NCBI GenBank assembly: GCA_021299265.1
Contig: JAJTGP010000071.1
Span: forward strand, 1 to 34,166
DNA: 34,166 bases
Origin: Hyphomonadaceae bacterium
GTDB lineage: Bacteria; Pseudomonadota; Alphaproteobacteria; Caulobacterales; Aquidulcibacteraceae
Reading direction: 5' to 3'
Shown here: in pieces, positions 17,701-26,743 of the stretch
Position numbering within the stretch: the stretch's first letter is position 1
How the letters are laid out: each line of letters opens with the position of its first letter
Program-made: the position numbers and the translations under genes
The notes under the pieces: model-generated
Databases searched by the model: none
Told to the model about the DNA's origin: nothing
What the model saw: the letters and a program-made list of their open reading frames with translations, nothing else

Positions 17701-17958
17701 GACCAAGGTGGTCGTCATTTTCTTGACGCCCTCAATCGAGGCCAACGCGCCTTCGACTTTGGTCGCAATTTGGTTTTCAAGCTCACTCGGTGCCGCGCCT
17801 TGAAGGCCGACCGAAACCGTAAAGGCCGGGAACTCAATATCGGGGTTTGAGTTGATCGGCAGCTTGAAGAAGGCCCCGATCCCCATGATCGTCAACATGA
17901 AGAACAAGAGGATTGGGGCAATTGGGTTTTTAATGGCCCAAGAAGATATATTGCGCAT
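14707..17958 (-). CDS. RND-family efflux pump inner-membrane permease (AcrB/HAE-type)
   Basis: 1083 aa; MRNISSWAIKNPIAPILLFFMLTIMGIGAFFKLPINSNPDIEFP, tandem-repeat RND topology, GILVDDAIVEIENIIRHI proton-relay Asp pair. Confidence 0.96.
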   Translation of the reverse strand: MRNISSWAIKNPIAPILLFFMLTIMGIGAFFKLPINSNPDIEFPAFTVSVGLQGAAPSELENQIATKVEGALASIEGVKKMTTTLVTGGSTTFVELQIGTDISKAVDDARAAVSQIRSDLPDGINEPQVARIDFNDQEPLAIYSVRGPDMPAEDVSWLIDREFNRQLLAVKGVGRVERWGGASRQITVDLDPARLTAFGATASQVSRALRSQNIDLPAGKSESGAGEQTIRALGSAKTVEELRKTPIVLSGGRVVRLSDIADVRDGSSELRGIGRFNDQPVVMFQVLRSKTASSLKAYEAVKLKIEELRKAYPNLIIEPVFTPTDYVQESFDMSMETLFEGALLATLVVAVFLGGWRPVIAAAAIIGVTLVGLAWVLETTTGVHISKTVLLSIGTVILGIVTFVIKDGRATFLAAIAIPLSTIPTFWVMSLLGFTLNDVTLLALALVAGILVDDAIVEIENIIRHIRMGKSPYSAALEAADEIGLAVVATTATIVAVFAPVSFMTGIVGQFFKSFGLTVAVAVLFSLLVARLITPLLAAFILTRSPPEHEGEAGKRYIAFLEMALRNRWKTVAVGVSVMIVSVLMLGLAPKTFTPTIDQGFVQMRIDLPPGLSPDEADARAREVAGIVMDRPETKSVVQSVNGDLTGATYFISLVDRKKRDISQQDYEGELRKSVGKVPGIRARFGGGWGSGGLSINLTSDDPDALAAATQRVMSEMRKKSWAVDLRSSADLTRPELHILPKREEAARLGVSIAEIATASRLATTGDIELNLAKFNAGERQIPILVRLARENRADIEAIGALRVNTGTGDTVPLSAVADIQFGGGEARITREDRQRVVTISSGLAAGKQLGPALEELQKEDFYKNPGPGVKVKPDGDAEELGDMFGQFGGAIGLGVLLIYCVLVLLFKDFLHPITILSVILLAPAGAFIALGLVKEPLSLPVMIGLLMLIGIVIKNSILLVDFVIEAQHRGVPRHEALIDAARKRSRPIIMTTIAMIAGMVPAAMTTAGAGAFRHGMAIAVIGGLTLSTVLSLIFVPAVYTLIDDLDQKIKRFFSKVPTVTSEDKAIALKEEVERRASQAAAE

Positions 17959-17969
17959 AACGACTTACC

Positions 17970-19346
17970 TTATTTCTTGGGCGGGGTTGCAGGTTGAGCG
18001 GGGGTGGCAGCTTTAGCCGTAGGCTTGATTGGATTGATCTTTTCGCCTTCCGCCAAGAAGGCAGAACCAGCGGTGACAACCATGGCCCCAGCCGGAGGAC
18101 CACTGACCAATTCAACCATCGACCCTTCCCGCGCACCAATGGTGACTTTCACCTTAGTGACGGAATTATCGTTACGAAGAACAAAGACCGAAGCCCCTTC
18201 GCGACCATAAACCAAGGCGGACGCAGGCGCTGTAGTCACGCCACGTGGCTGAGACGAGGCGCTACCTGTCAAAAACACGCCGGACTTCACCGCCGGATTG
18301 GGAGCCAATGTAAAGCGGGCCAGACCCGTGCGACGTTGCGGATCAATTTGGGCTGGCAAGCGACGCAGAGAACCTGTCACCATGGAGCCATCCGGTGCAG
18401 TAAATTCAGCTGGCATGCCGAGGCTTAAACGGCTGATCTCAGACTCTGGCACTTCGGCGGCAACTTCTAAGGCATCATTAGCGACGATGACGAACATCGG
18501 CTGGCCGGTAGATCCTGCGATCTCACCCACATTGACGGAGCGCGAAATGACTTGGCCGCCCACCGGAGCGGTGATCAAGCCATTATTCTGACGCGAATTC
18601 GACTGGGCTTGCTGGGCAATTGCCACTTCAAGGTCAGCACGCGCGGCACCGACGCGGGCGGCGGCTTGGGCAACTGCCTGACGACGGCCATCAAGCAAGG
18701 CGTTGATGTCGCCTTTTTGCGTGCGCAAGCGCGCTTCAGCTGCTCGGGCTGCCGCGCGACGGCCTTCCAATTGCTCAACCGAGAGAGCGCCTTCGCCCTT
18801 GATCGACAGAGCGCGTTGATACTCCGCTTCAGCTTGTTCGAAAGCGATCTGGGCAGAGGCCGTGTCGAGGGCGGTTTCGCGTGGCCCGGTCTCAGCCCGC
18901 GTTAGGTTTTGTCGGGCGGCTGTCAGGCCGACTTCGGCTTCCGCTAAGGACGTGCGAGCGCGGCGGACTTGCGCGGCCAATAATTCGCTATCGGCATTGA
19001 CTTGACGACCGTCGAGGCGGGCCAAGGCTTGACCGGCGACAACGCGGTCACCCGCATCGGCCATAATCTGAATGACGCGGGCCCCGGACGAGGTTGGGAA
19101 GACGCGGGCTTCTTGCACGGCTTGGACTTGGCCTGCGACCACCAGACGGCCAGTGAAGTTTTTGACTTCAACTGGCGCGACCGACACGGCCTGTGGCATA
19201 CGCCCGCCGTCTTTGCCTTTGGCGTCAGCGCCTGCCTTTTTCGCGCCCTCGCCTTTTTTTGCGTCACCAGATTGGCCGCACGCAGAAAGGCCGAGCGTGG
19301 TGGCAAGGATAAGCGCCAAGGATACAGCTTGGATTTTACGCGTCAT
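17970..19346 (-). CDS. RND periplasmic adaptor (membrane fusion protein), lipoprotein
   Basis: TRKIQAVSLALILATTLGLSACGQSG lipobox; VVAGQVQAVQEARVFPTSSGARVIQIMADAGDRVVAGQALARLDGRQ barrel-hybrid and coiled-coil domain. ATG 19346 preferred over 19358. Confidence 0.94.
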   Translation of the reverse strand: MTRKIQAVSLALILATTLGLSACGQSGDAKKGEGAKKAGADAKGKDGGRMPQAVSVAPVEVKNFTGRLVVAGQVQAVQEARVFPTSSGARVIQIMADAGDRVVAGQALARLDGRQVNADSELLAAQVRRARTSLAEAEVGLTAARQNLTRAETGPRETALDTASAQIAFEQAEAEYQRALSIKGEGALSVEQLEGRRAAARAAEARLRTQKGDINALLDGRRQAVAQAAARVGAARADLEVAIAQQAQSNSRQNNGLITAPVGGQVISRSVNVGEIAGSTGQPMFVIVANDALEVAAEVPESEISRLSLGMPAEFTAPDGSMVTGSLRRLPAQIDPQRRTGLARFTLAPNPAVKSGVFLTGSASSQPRGVTTAPASALVYGREGASVFVLRNDNSVTKVKVTIGAREGSMVELVSGPPAGAMVVTAGSAFLAEGEKINPIKPTAKAATPAQPATPPKK

Positions 19347-20007
19347 TAGAAGCTCCAATCGGCTTTTTCGCCGAGTTTTTGGTAGGGGAGGGAATTTGAA
19401 TTGGGGTTGAAGCCGGATTGAGATAGCGCAGAACCAAATTCTTCAGCGCCTTTGCGGCTTCTTCGGCGGTAAAGTCGTTCATAAAGGTCATGCGCAGGCC
19501 AAGGCCGTCGGCCGCGGCCATCAAAACGGCAGAAGCCTCAGCGGGGTCTAGAGTTGGCTCAACATGGCCCAGCTCTTGGCCGGCCCGCAACAAAGCGGTG
19601 ATTTCTGTGCGAATCTTGCTTTCGGCTTCGCGTGCCACGGCGGCAAATTTGGGATTGCGGACGGCTTCGGCCATCAACTCCGCCGCAAAGGCCGCACGAT
19701 TAGGTTCAGCATAGGCTTCAGTGAACTTTTCACACAGCTCGGACAAGGCAACGAGAAAGTTGTCGGAAGCCCGCACCTCGTCAAAGGCCAAGGTAGCCGT
19801 GCGACGTTCATCGTCGGCCATAGCGGCAATGATCGCCTCCTTGGAGGGGAAATAGCGATAGAGACCGCCGGGGCTGATATTGGCCTCGGTGCAAATCTGA
19901 TCCATCGAAGTCGCATGAAATCCCCGCCGCTCAAAGCATGCTTGAGCTGCATCCAAGATCTCCCGACGTCTAATCTCAGCTTTCAACGGGTTGACGGTGC
20001 GCGACAT
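19336..20007 (-). CDS. TetR/AcrR-family transcriptional regulator
   Basis: KAEIRRREILDAAQACFERRGFHATSMDQICTEANISPGGLYRYFPSKEAIIAAMADDE TetR HTH; overlaps the adaptor gene start by 11 bp. Confidence 0.94.
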   Translation of the reverse strand: MSRTVNPLKAEIRRREILDAAQACFERRGFHATSMDQICTEANISPGGLYRYFPSKEAIIAAMADDERRTATLAFDEVRASDNFLVALSELCEKFTEAYAEPNRAAFAAELMAEAVRNPKFAAVAREAESKIRTEITALLRAGQELGHVEPTLDPAEASAVLMAAADGLGLRMTFMNDFTAEEAAKALKNLVLRYLNPASTPIQIPSPTKNSAKKPIGASNDA

Positions 20008-20023
20008 AAGTCCTATTCCGATA

Positions 20024-20039
20024 GCGAACGTTCGTTCGC
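20024..20039. promoter_or_regulatory. Candidate TetR operator between tetR and the divergent outer-membrane factor gene
   Basis: Perfect inverted repeat GCGAACG-TT-CGTTCGC at 20024-20039, 17 bp upstream of the tetR start. Confidence 0.65.
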
Positions 20040-20103
20040 ATTATGCGGCCTTGCTCCCGAGGTCAAGCGGTCGAGCGAAAAAACATCATTTTGTGGAGAC
20101 AAC

Positions 20104-21588
20104 ATGTCTACGTCGGCACTTGGGTTTCGGATGTCAGCAAACAAGAAAAATCTCCGCAGGCTTGGCCTAAGCGGAAGTCTGGCAGTCCTGACTTTATTGG
20201 GCGGTTGCGCGACCGGCGGCTCGGTCGGTTTTCCAGGCATGGGCGCACCCAAGGTTAAGAATCCGGTTAGCGCATTGCCGGATGCTTTCCGCGACATGCC
20301 GCCTGCCCCCGCAGGTGAAAGTGCCGCTTGGTGGTCGCAATTTGCAGACCCTGTTTTGGACAAGCTGGTGCGCGAAGCCCTTAGTGAAGGTATTTCGGTT
20401 CAACTGGCCAATCAGCGCTTGATCGAAGCGCGCAATAATGGCCGCGCGACGATTGCAGGCTTTGCGCCACGCCTGACTGCTGTTGGCTCTGCCGATACCG
20501 ATTACGCGATGGGCGATACCAAGCTCACGTCGGCAACTGGAACATCCGTTGAGCAGCAAACCACTGGAACAGGGATTTTGCGCGCTACGTGGGAAATACC
20601 CCTGTTTGGCCGGTTTAGCTCTGCCGTTTCTGGCGCGAAGGCGAATGAGGCCGGCGCGCGCGCTTCACTGGAAGCCGCCAAAATCGCGATTATTGCAGAT
20701 CTCGCCGCCGCTTATATCGATCTGCGCAATGCTCAGCAAAGCCTAGCCTATCTGCAAGAAGACTTGGCGCGTGCGGACTCTTTGGCCGCAATTGCGCAAG
20801 CGCGCGAAGCAGCTGGCCTGATTTCTTTGGCGGATAAGGGTCTGTCGCAAGGTCAAGCGGCGCAGATTCGTCAACGCGTACCCGATGCCGAATTACGGGT
20901 TCGCGGTGCCTTGGACAGGATTGCAATCCTGCGCGGCGTGGTACCTGGTTCACTCGACCAAACTTTGGCCCCCGTGAAGGATTTTGCCTTCCGCTCAGAA
21001 GCCCCTTTGGTTGATGCTGTTCCTGCCAATTTCGTCCGTCGCCGATTGGATGTGGCGCGCGCGGAACAAGATGCGGTGCTGCAAGCGGCAGGCGTTGGCA
21101 TCGCGCGTGCCGATCTTTACCCCAGCCTGTCGATTGTTGGCACGATCACCAGCCTCTCGTCCCTAGCGGGCAACCCATTGGCGCAAACGATCCAGCGCGG
21201 CAACGCAACTCCCGCTATTTCAATCCCGCTGTTTGACTTCGGGCAAAGACGCGCAAGCTTGAAGACTGCCGACGCTCGGTTCCAGCAAGCGCTGTTGGGC
21301 TATCGCTCGACCACGCTGAACGCGATTGCAGAAGGCCAAAATGCATTGACCGCTTATGAACAGGCGCAAGCGCGCGCCAAAGCGGGCGTGGATGGCGAGC
21401 GCGCGGCGCAAGTGCGCTTTGACGCGACCTTAGCGAGCTTTAACGTAGGGCTGGCGTCGTTCAAGGACCGTCTGGAGGCCGAAAGTGCCCTGGCCAGTGC
21501 CCGTCAGGCCCGTTTGGCCAATCAGGCACAACTGAGCGACGCGGCGATTGGCCTCTATCGGACGTTCGCAGGCTCGCCGGGGATTTAG
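20104..21588 (+). CDS. Outer-membrane efflux factor lipoprotein, NodT/TolC family
   Basis: From ATG 20104: MSTSALGFRMSANKKNLRRLGLSGSLAVLTLLGGCATGG (lipobox); AWWSQFADPVLDKLVREALSEGISVQLANQRLIEARNN and repeated OEP helices. The track's 19564 start is an antisense extension through tetR. Confidence 0.92.
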   Translation: MSTSALGFRMSANKKNLRRLGLSGSLAVLTLLGGCATGGSVGFPGMGAPKVKNPVSALPDAFRDMPPAPAGESAAWWSQFADPVLDKLVREALSEGISVQLANQRLIEARNNGRATIAGFAPRLTAVGSADTDYAMGDTKLTSATGTSVEQQTTGTGILRATWEIPLFGRFSSAVSGAKANEAGARASLEAAKIAIIADLAAAYIDLRNAQQSLAYLQEDLARADSLAAIAQAREAAGLISLADKGLSQGQAAQIRQRVPDAELRVRGALDRIAILRGVVPGSLDQTLAPVKDFAFRSEAPLVDAVPANFVRRRLDVARAEQDAVLQAAGVGIARADLYPSLSIVGTITSLSSLAGNPLAQTIQRGNATPAISIPLFDFGQRRASLKTADARFQQALLGYRSTTLNAIAEGQNALTAYEQAQARAKAGVDGERAAQVRFDATLASFNVGLASFKDRLEAESALASARQARLANQAQLSDAAIGLYRTFAGSPGI

Positions 21589-21596
21589 TTTGCCAA

Positions 21597-22766
21597 TCAG
21601 GCAGACAGGCGCTTCACCAGTCGCTCCATGAACACACACCCGGCCGCGAGCTGGGAGATTTCGATGAATTCATCGGGCTGGTGGGCTTGCAGGATAGAGC
21701 CTGGCCCGCAGATAACCGTCGACAGGCCTCCGCCTTGGAAAATGCCGCCTTCGGTCGCATAAGCTACGGCGCGGGTCGTGTTATCGCCAGTCAAAGCCCG
21801 AGCTAAAGCCTCGGCGGCTCCTTGTGTCTCGGGGGCCATTGCGGGTGAGAGCGAGCGGCGCATCATGCTGGCCCCGCCTTCTGGGGCCCGCGCCTTAATC
21901 GATGCATCGACCTCTGCCACCCAAGCAGCCACTTTGGCTTCGTGCACCTGGGGGTCGTCACATACCTCAAACCGCATGTCCCACGTGATGTTGCAGGACT
22001 GGGCGAGGATGTTGGAAGCGGTGCCGCCATCAATCAGACCGATGGTGAGGGTGGTGCCGGGCGGCTCAAACGGGCTGTTGGCTGGTGCTTTGGCCCGAAC
22101 GTCTTCTGCCAATGCACGGAGATTAGCCAAGAGCGGCACCGCCTCCATAATGGCGGAGACGCCTTGTTGCACTTGGCTGGAGTGGGCGGCCCGCCCCGTG
22201 ATTTCGATCTGGAAAGTCGACAGACCCTTTTGCCCGGAAACCACACCCATGTCACTTGGTTCTCCAATGATGACGGCTTCAGGCTTAGCGTAATGCTGAT
22301 TGAGCACCTCGACGAGGGACGGCGCGCCCAGACAGCCAATTTCCTCGTCATAGGACAGCGCAATATGAATCGGTGCGGTGAGATTTGCCTGTGCCATCGC
22401 AGGGGCCAATGCCAGCGCACAGGCTGCAAATCCCTTCATATCGCAGGTTCCGCGACCGTAAAGTCGGCCATCCCGCTCGGTCAATATCCACGGATCGGTC
22501 GCCCAATCCTGTCCATCAACGGGGACAACATCGGTATGGCCTGACAAAACCACCCCACCTGACGCATCGAGCGGTCCAAAACTGATGATCAAATTGGTCT
22601 TGGTACCATCCGCATTAGGAACCCGCCGCAGCTGCGGCTTTAGAGGCGCAACATAGGCCTCAACCCATTCAATTAACTCTAAATTTGAGTTGCGCGAGGT
22701 GGTGTCAAATCCCACAAGTCGCGTCAAAATCTCGATGGTGTCTATCAGGTTCTTGGTTCTGGTCAT
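21597..22766 (-). CDS. argE: Acetylornithine deacetylase (ArgE-type M20 peptidase)
   Basis: VVLSGHTDVVPVDGQDWATDPW, GRGTCDMKGFAACALALAP, SYDEEIGCLGAPSLVE, CGPGSILQAHQPDEFIEISQL M20 metal-ligand motifs. Start ATG 22766 preferred over GTG 22775. Confidence 0.9.
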   Translation of the reverse strand: MTRTKNLIDTIEILTRLVGFDTTSRNSNLELIEWVEAYVAPLKPQLRRVPNADGTKTNLIISFGPLDASGGVVLSGHTDVVPVDGQDWATDPWILTERDGRLYGRGTCDMKGFAACALALAPAMAQANLTAPIHIALSYDEEIGCLGAPSLVEVLNQHYAKPEAVIIGEPSDMGVVSGQKGLSTFQIEITGRAAHSSQVQQGVSAIMEAVPLLANLRALAEDVRAKAPANSPFEPPGTTLTIGLIDGGTASNILAQSCNITWDMRFEVCDDPQVHEAKVAAWVAEVDASIKARAPEGGASMMRRSLSPAMAPETQGAAEALARALTGDNTTRAVAYATEGGIFQGGGLSTVICGPGSILQAHQPDEFIEISQLAAGCVFMERLVKRLSA

Positions 22767-22829
22767 GTGGAACACTCTGCCATGGCTGCAGCGTTTAGGC
22801 CAATTCTTTCGGTCGTCAAGTTGATTTCA

Positions 22830-22853
22830 AGATATAAACATGTATTTATATCT
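22830..22853. promoter_or_regulatory. Candidate operator palindrome upstream of metK
   Basis: Inverted repeat AGATATAAA (22830-22838) / TTTATATCT (22845-22853), 6-nt spacer, just upstream of the likely TTG start of metK. Confidence 0.55.
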
Positions 22854-22878
22854 CGGAATTTCATCCCGGAGTAGACCA

Positions 22879-24075
22879 TTGGCCCGAGCGTCATATCTTT
22901 TCACATCTGAAAGCGTTTCTGAAGGACATCCAGACAAAGTCTGTGACCGGATTTCAGACGAAGTTGTTGACCTGTATTTCCGCCACACCATCGCTGAAGG
23001 GTTGGACCCTTGGGCCCTGCGCTGCGCAGCTGAAACCTTGGCCACGACCAACCGCGTTGTCATCGCCGGTGAATTCCGTGGCACCGACACCGTCACTGAA
23101 GATTTGATCGCGCATACCGCGCGCATGGCCATCAAAGACATTGGCTACGCTCAAGATGGCTTCCATTGGCAATATGCCGATATCGAAGTGTTGTTGCATG
23201 GCCAGTCTGAACATATTGCCATGGGCGTGGACGCCAGCGGCAATAAGGAAGAAGGCGCGGGCGATCAGGGTATCATGTTCGGCTATGCCACGAATGAAAC
23301 CCCAGAACTGATGCCAGCCCCAATTCAATTCAGCCACAAGATCCTGAAAGATCTAGCCGATGCACGCAAAAGCGGTGTGCTCGCCATGTTGGGCCCAGAT
23401 GCGAAGAGCCAAGTCACGGCGCGCTATGAAAATGGCAAACCCGTTGCAGCAACTTCAATCGTTTTGTCGACCCAGCACCTCGACGAGAGCCTGACCAGCG
23501 AAGACATTCGCGCGATTGTAGAGCCCTACATTCGCAATGCTTTGGGCGACATCCTGCCAATCGACCGGGATTGCGTGTGGCACATTAACCCAACCGGCAA
23601 GTTTGTTGTTGGCGGTCCTGATGGCGATTGCGGTCTGACCGGTCGCAAAATCATCGTCGATACCTATGGCGGCGCAGCCCCCCATGGCGGTGGTGCATTC
23701 TCTGGCAAAGATCCCACGAAAGTGGACCGTTCGGCCGCTTATGCCGCACGCTATTTGGCAAAGAACATCGTCGCTGCCGGTCTGGCGGATCGCTGCACCC
23801 TGCAGCTGTCCTACGCCATCGGCGTCGCAGAACCTTTGTCCATCTATGCAAACTGCGATGGGACGGAGCGTTGCGATCTCGACAAGCTGGAAGCCCGTTT
23901 GCCACAGCTGATGAAGTTGACCCCGCGCGGCATTCGCGGCCACTTGGACCTTAACAAGCCCATCTATGCCCGCACGGCGGCTTACGGCCACTTTGGTCGC
24001 GCACCTGAAGCCGATGGCGGCTTCTCGTGGGAGAAGACCGATTTGATCGATGGCTTGAAAGACTTGCTGGGTTAA
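22879..24075 (+). CDS. metK: S-adenosylmethionine synthetase
   Basis: [79 protein letters not shown] at 22879 preceded by CCGGAG gives the usual N-terminus; the track's 22840 ATG adds 13 atypical residues. Confidence 0.95.
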   Translation: MARASYLFTSESVSEGHPDKVCDRISDEVVDLYFRHTIAEGLDPWALRCAAETLATTNRVVIAGEFRGTDTVTEDLIAHTARMAIKDIGYAQDGFHWQYADIEVLLHGQSEHIAMGVDASGNKEEGAGDQGIMFGYATNETPELMPAPIQFSHKILKDLADARKSGVLAMLGPDAKSQVTARYENGKPVAATSIVLSTQHLDESLTSEDIRAIVEPYIRNALGDILPIDRDCVWHINPTGKFVVGGPDGDCGLTGRKIIVDTYGGAAPHGGGAFSGKDPTKVDRSAAYAARYLAKNIVAAGLADRCTLQLSYAIGVAEPLSIYANCDGTERCDLDKLEARLPQLMKLTPRGIRGHLDLNKPIYARTAAYGHFGRAPEADGGFSWEKTDLIDGLKDLLG

Positions 24076-24093
24076 GCCACCAGACAGAAACAG

Positions 24094-24129
24094 AAAAAGG
24101 CTGTCGGGTGGGACCCGACAGCCTTTTTT
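24094..24129. terminator. Strong intrinsic, bidirectional terminator between metK and phaB
   Basis: AAAAAGGCTGTCGGGT / ACCCGACAGCCTTTTT perfect 16-bp inverted repeat, 3-nt loop, T-run, between convergent genes. Confidence 0.95.
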
Positions 24130-24147
24130 CATGGTCGCTCTCGCGCT

Positions 24148-24870
24148 TTAGCCCGCGATATACTGGGCGCCATTGATAGTGAGCGTTGAGCCATTGATGA
24201 AGCCAGGATCTTCCACCAAGAACACAACCGCGCGTGCAATTTCTTCGCTTTCGCCCAAACGTCCGCAAGGAATGCCAGCCTTTACCTTCGCCAATGCGTC
24301 TGGATGCATAGCCGAGACCATCTCAGTGGCAATATAGCCCGGCGCGACACAATTGACGGTGACGCCTTTGGCGGCACCTTCTTGCGCTAGCGCTTTGGTA
24401 AAGCCGATCACCCCGGCCTTGGCCGCGGAATAATTGACTTGGCCAACCTGGCCCTTTTGGCCATTGATCGACGAGATATTGATGATGCGGCCATAGCCAC
24501 GTTCCCGCATGCCATTGATGACAGGGCGGGTGCAGTTGAACAAACTGTCGAGGTCAACATTGATCACACCACGCCATTGCTCTGGCGACATTTTGTGGAA
24601 GAAGCCGTCTTTGGTGATGCCGGCATTATTGACGAGGACGTCGACCGGACCAAGGTCAGCTTCAATTTTGGCCATGGCCGCAGCGCAAGCTTCATAATCC
24701 CCGACATCGAATTTATAGGTTGCGATACCTGTTTCCGCGGAAAATGCTGCAGCGGCTTCATCATTGCCGCCATAATTGGCCGCAACTTTAAAGCCAGCAT
24801 CGCGCAAGGCGATCGAAATAGCCGCGCCAATACCGCGTGACCCACCTGTAACAACTGCAACTTTAGTCAT
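24148..24870 (-). CDS. phaB: Acetoacetyl-CoA reductase (SDR)
   Basis: MTKVAVVTGGSRGIGAAISIALRDAG, LVNNAGITKDGFFHKMSPEQWRGVINVDLDSLFN, INGQKGQVGQVNYSAAKAGVIGFTKALAQE: PhaB-type signatures. SD GAGGA before ATG 24870. Confidence 0.92.
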   Translation of the reverse strand: MTKVAVVTGGSRGIGAAISIALRDAGFKVAANYGGNDEAAAAFSAETGIATYKFDVGDYEACAAAMAKIEADLGPVDVLVNNAGITKDGFFHKMSPEQWRGVINVDLDSLFNCTRPVINGMRERGYGRIINISSINGQKGQVGQVNYSAAKAGVIGFTKALAQEGAAKGVTVNCVAPGYIATEMVSAMHPDALAKVKAGIPCGRLGESEEIARAVVFLVEDPGFINGSTLTINGAQYIAG

Positions 24871-25010
24871 GTTTTTCCTCACCACCCTGATGTGTTTGTT
24901 TTATCGGCACCCTAACCAAACTCAGTCTGCTTGGAAGTTGTTTTTATGTCGCACTGCAGTCTAATGTGATTGGCCACCACCTTTCGGATTTTTGTGAGAA
25001 AGTAGAGCCC

Positions 25011-26711
25011 ATGTCGAAGATTTCCCGTCGTGAAACCTTAGGGGGCCTAAGCCTCGGACTGACCGGGGCGATGATGTTGCCGGACGCGGGGCTCGCCAAA
25101 GGGCGCCGTGCGCTAAAGACCGGTGCTGTGGCAACCGCCGATACCCCGTCCGCAGAGATTGGGGCGCAGATTCTTGAAGCGGGTGGAAACGCGGTAGATG
25201 CCGCTGTCGCCATCGGCTTTGCCTTAGCGGTGAGCTATCCAGAGGCGGGCAATATCGGCGGCGGTGGCTTCATGACTTTGGTCATGCAAGGCAAGCCCTA
25301 TTTCCTGGACTATCGCGAGACGGCTCCGGGCAAGGCCAAGGCCGATATGTATTTGAACGCGCAGGGCGATGTGCGCTCCGGCAGTACCGTTATTGGCAAT
25401 TTGGCTGCGGGAACGCCCGGCACGGTCGCGGGCCTGTTTGCTGCCCATCGCCGGTTTGGCAAATTACCTTGGGCCAGAGTGGTTGCACCTGCCGTCCGAC
25501 TGGCGCGCGACGGCTTTGCCCCGCCGGCACAAATGATCCGGATTTATCAAGAAGCCTTTGCGGAGTTGGGGCGAGATACCAATTTTGGCAGTTACTTTGG
25601 ATCAATGGCGGAAGGTAAGGCCTTTATCCAGCCAGATCTTGCCAACACGCTGGAGGCGATCGCGCAGCGGGGGCCTGCTGCCTTTTATCAAGGGCGCGTT
25701 GCGACCCAAATCGTGGCGCAAATGAACCGAGGCGTCGAGAAAGGCCTAATCAGCCTATCCGACCTGGAAGCCTATCGCCCAGTTTGGCGCACGGCACTCA
25801 CGTCAAAATGGCGGGGCTATGACGTCGTAAGCGCTCCACCGCCTAGCTCTGGCGGGATTGCCTTGCTGCAATTGTTGGGCATGAAGGAAGCGCGTGCGGA
25901 TTTGTTTGCAGGCGTGGCGCATAATTCGGCTGACTATATTCATTTGTTGGCGGAACTGGAGAAGCGCGTCTTTGCCGATCGCGCCGTCTATTTGGGCGAT
26001 CCAGATTTCGTTGAAGTTCCAGTCGCGAAACTGCTAGCTGCTGACTACATCAAGGCGCGGGCAAAAGGCGTGCAAGCAGAGTTCCCTTCGCCAACTGATC
26101 AAATTCAGCCAGGCCTCGAAAAGCCGCAGACGACGCATTATTCGGTTGTTGATTCAGATGGAAACGCCGTTTCCAACACCTACACGCTGAACGGATGGTA
26201 TGGATCGGGCGTTGTGGTGGAGGGGGCCGGCTTCCTTCTTAACAATGAAATGGATGATTTCTCGGCCAAGCCAGGAATTGCGAATCAATATGGCGTTGTC
26301 GGCGGTGACGCCAATGCCATCCAGCCTTTCAAGCGACCGCTGTCATCCATGACCCCCACGATCCTAATGAAGAATGGCCTGCCTGCCTTGGTGCTGGGCT
26401 CACCTGGTGGGTCGCGCATCATCACGACGGTCTTCCAAGTCCTGATCAATTCGCTGGACTATAAGATGCCCTTAAAGGCTGCGGTGGATGCTCCCCGCTA
26501 TCATCACCAGCTGCTGCCCGAGAACACGATTTTTACCGAACCCTATGCACCAGCAAGCGCGGAATTGCGGCAAGAGCTAGAGCGCCGTGGCTATCGAATT
26601 GAGGCGCAGAATTACAATGGCGATATTGCCGCAATTCAGGTGCAGGACCGTCTGCCCATCGTGGCACCCGATCCACGCGCGCGCGGAGCTGGTCAAGTCA
26701 CGCGGCGCTGA
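25011..26711 (+). CDS. ggt: Gamma-glutamyltransferase (Ntn hydrolase), exported
   Basis: SRRETLGGLSLGLTGAMM Tat-like signal; NAVDAAVAIGFALAVSYPEAGNIGGGGFMTL; catalytic region QTTHYSVVDSDGNAVSNTYTLNGWYGSGVVVEGAGFLLNNEMDDFS; GSPGGSRIITTVFQV. Confidence 0.94.
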   Translation: MSKISRRETLGGLSLGLTGAMMLPDAGLAKGRRALKTGAVATADTPSAEIGAQILEAGGNAVDAAVAIGFALAVSYPEAGNIGGGGFMTLVMQGKPYFLDYRETAPGKAKADMYLNAQGDVRSGSTVIGNLAAGTPGTVAGLFAAHRRFGKLPWARVVAPAVRLARDGFAPPAQMIRIYQEAFAELGRDTNFGSYFGSMAEGKAFIQPDLANTLEAIAQRGPAAFYQGRVATQIVAQMNRGVEKGLISLSDLEAYRPVWRTALTSKWRGYDVVSAPPPSSGGIALLQLLGMKEARADLFAGVAHNSADYIHLLAELEKRVFADRAVYLGDPDFVEVPVAKLLAADYIKARAKGVQAEFPSPTDQIQPGLEKPQTTHYSVVDSDGNAVSNTYTLNGWYGSGVVVEGAGFLLNNEMDDFSAKPGIANQYGVVGGDANAIQPFKRPLSSMTPTILMKNGLPALVLGSPGGSRIITTVFQVLINSLDYKMPLKAAVDAPRYHHQLLPENTIFTEPYAPASAELRQELERRGYRIEAQNYNGDIAAIQVQDRLPIVAPDPRARGAGQVTRR

Positions 26712-26743
26712 GACCAAGCTGGTCTAGCGCGCAACGCGCTTTT
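26711..26743. terminator. Two tandem small hairpins between convergent ggt and the 97-aa ORF; likely terminator
   Basis: AGACCA-AGC-TGGTCT (26711-26725) followed directly by AGCGCG-CAA-CGCGCT (26726-26740) and TTT. Confidence 0.55.

Noticed and set aside
19564-20103. N-terminal 180 residues of the 674-aa ORF
   Set aside because: They are antisense to tetR; a lipoprotein signal peptide starts at ATG 20104.
22776-22878. SAM riboswitch upstream of metK
   Set aside because: Only a short leader with one palindrome; I could not match SAM-I, SAM-II or SAM/SAH core motifs. An Infernal scan would settle this.
23455-24132. 225-aa minus-strand ORF antisense to metK
   Set aside because: Mirror ORF produced by codon bias of metK; no family resemblance.
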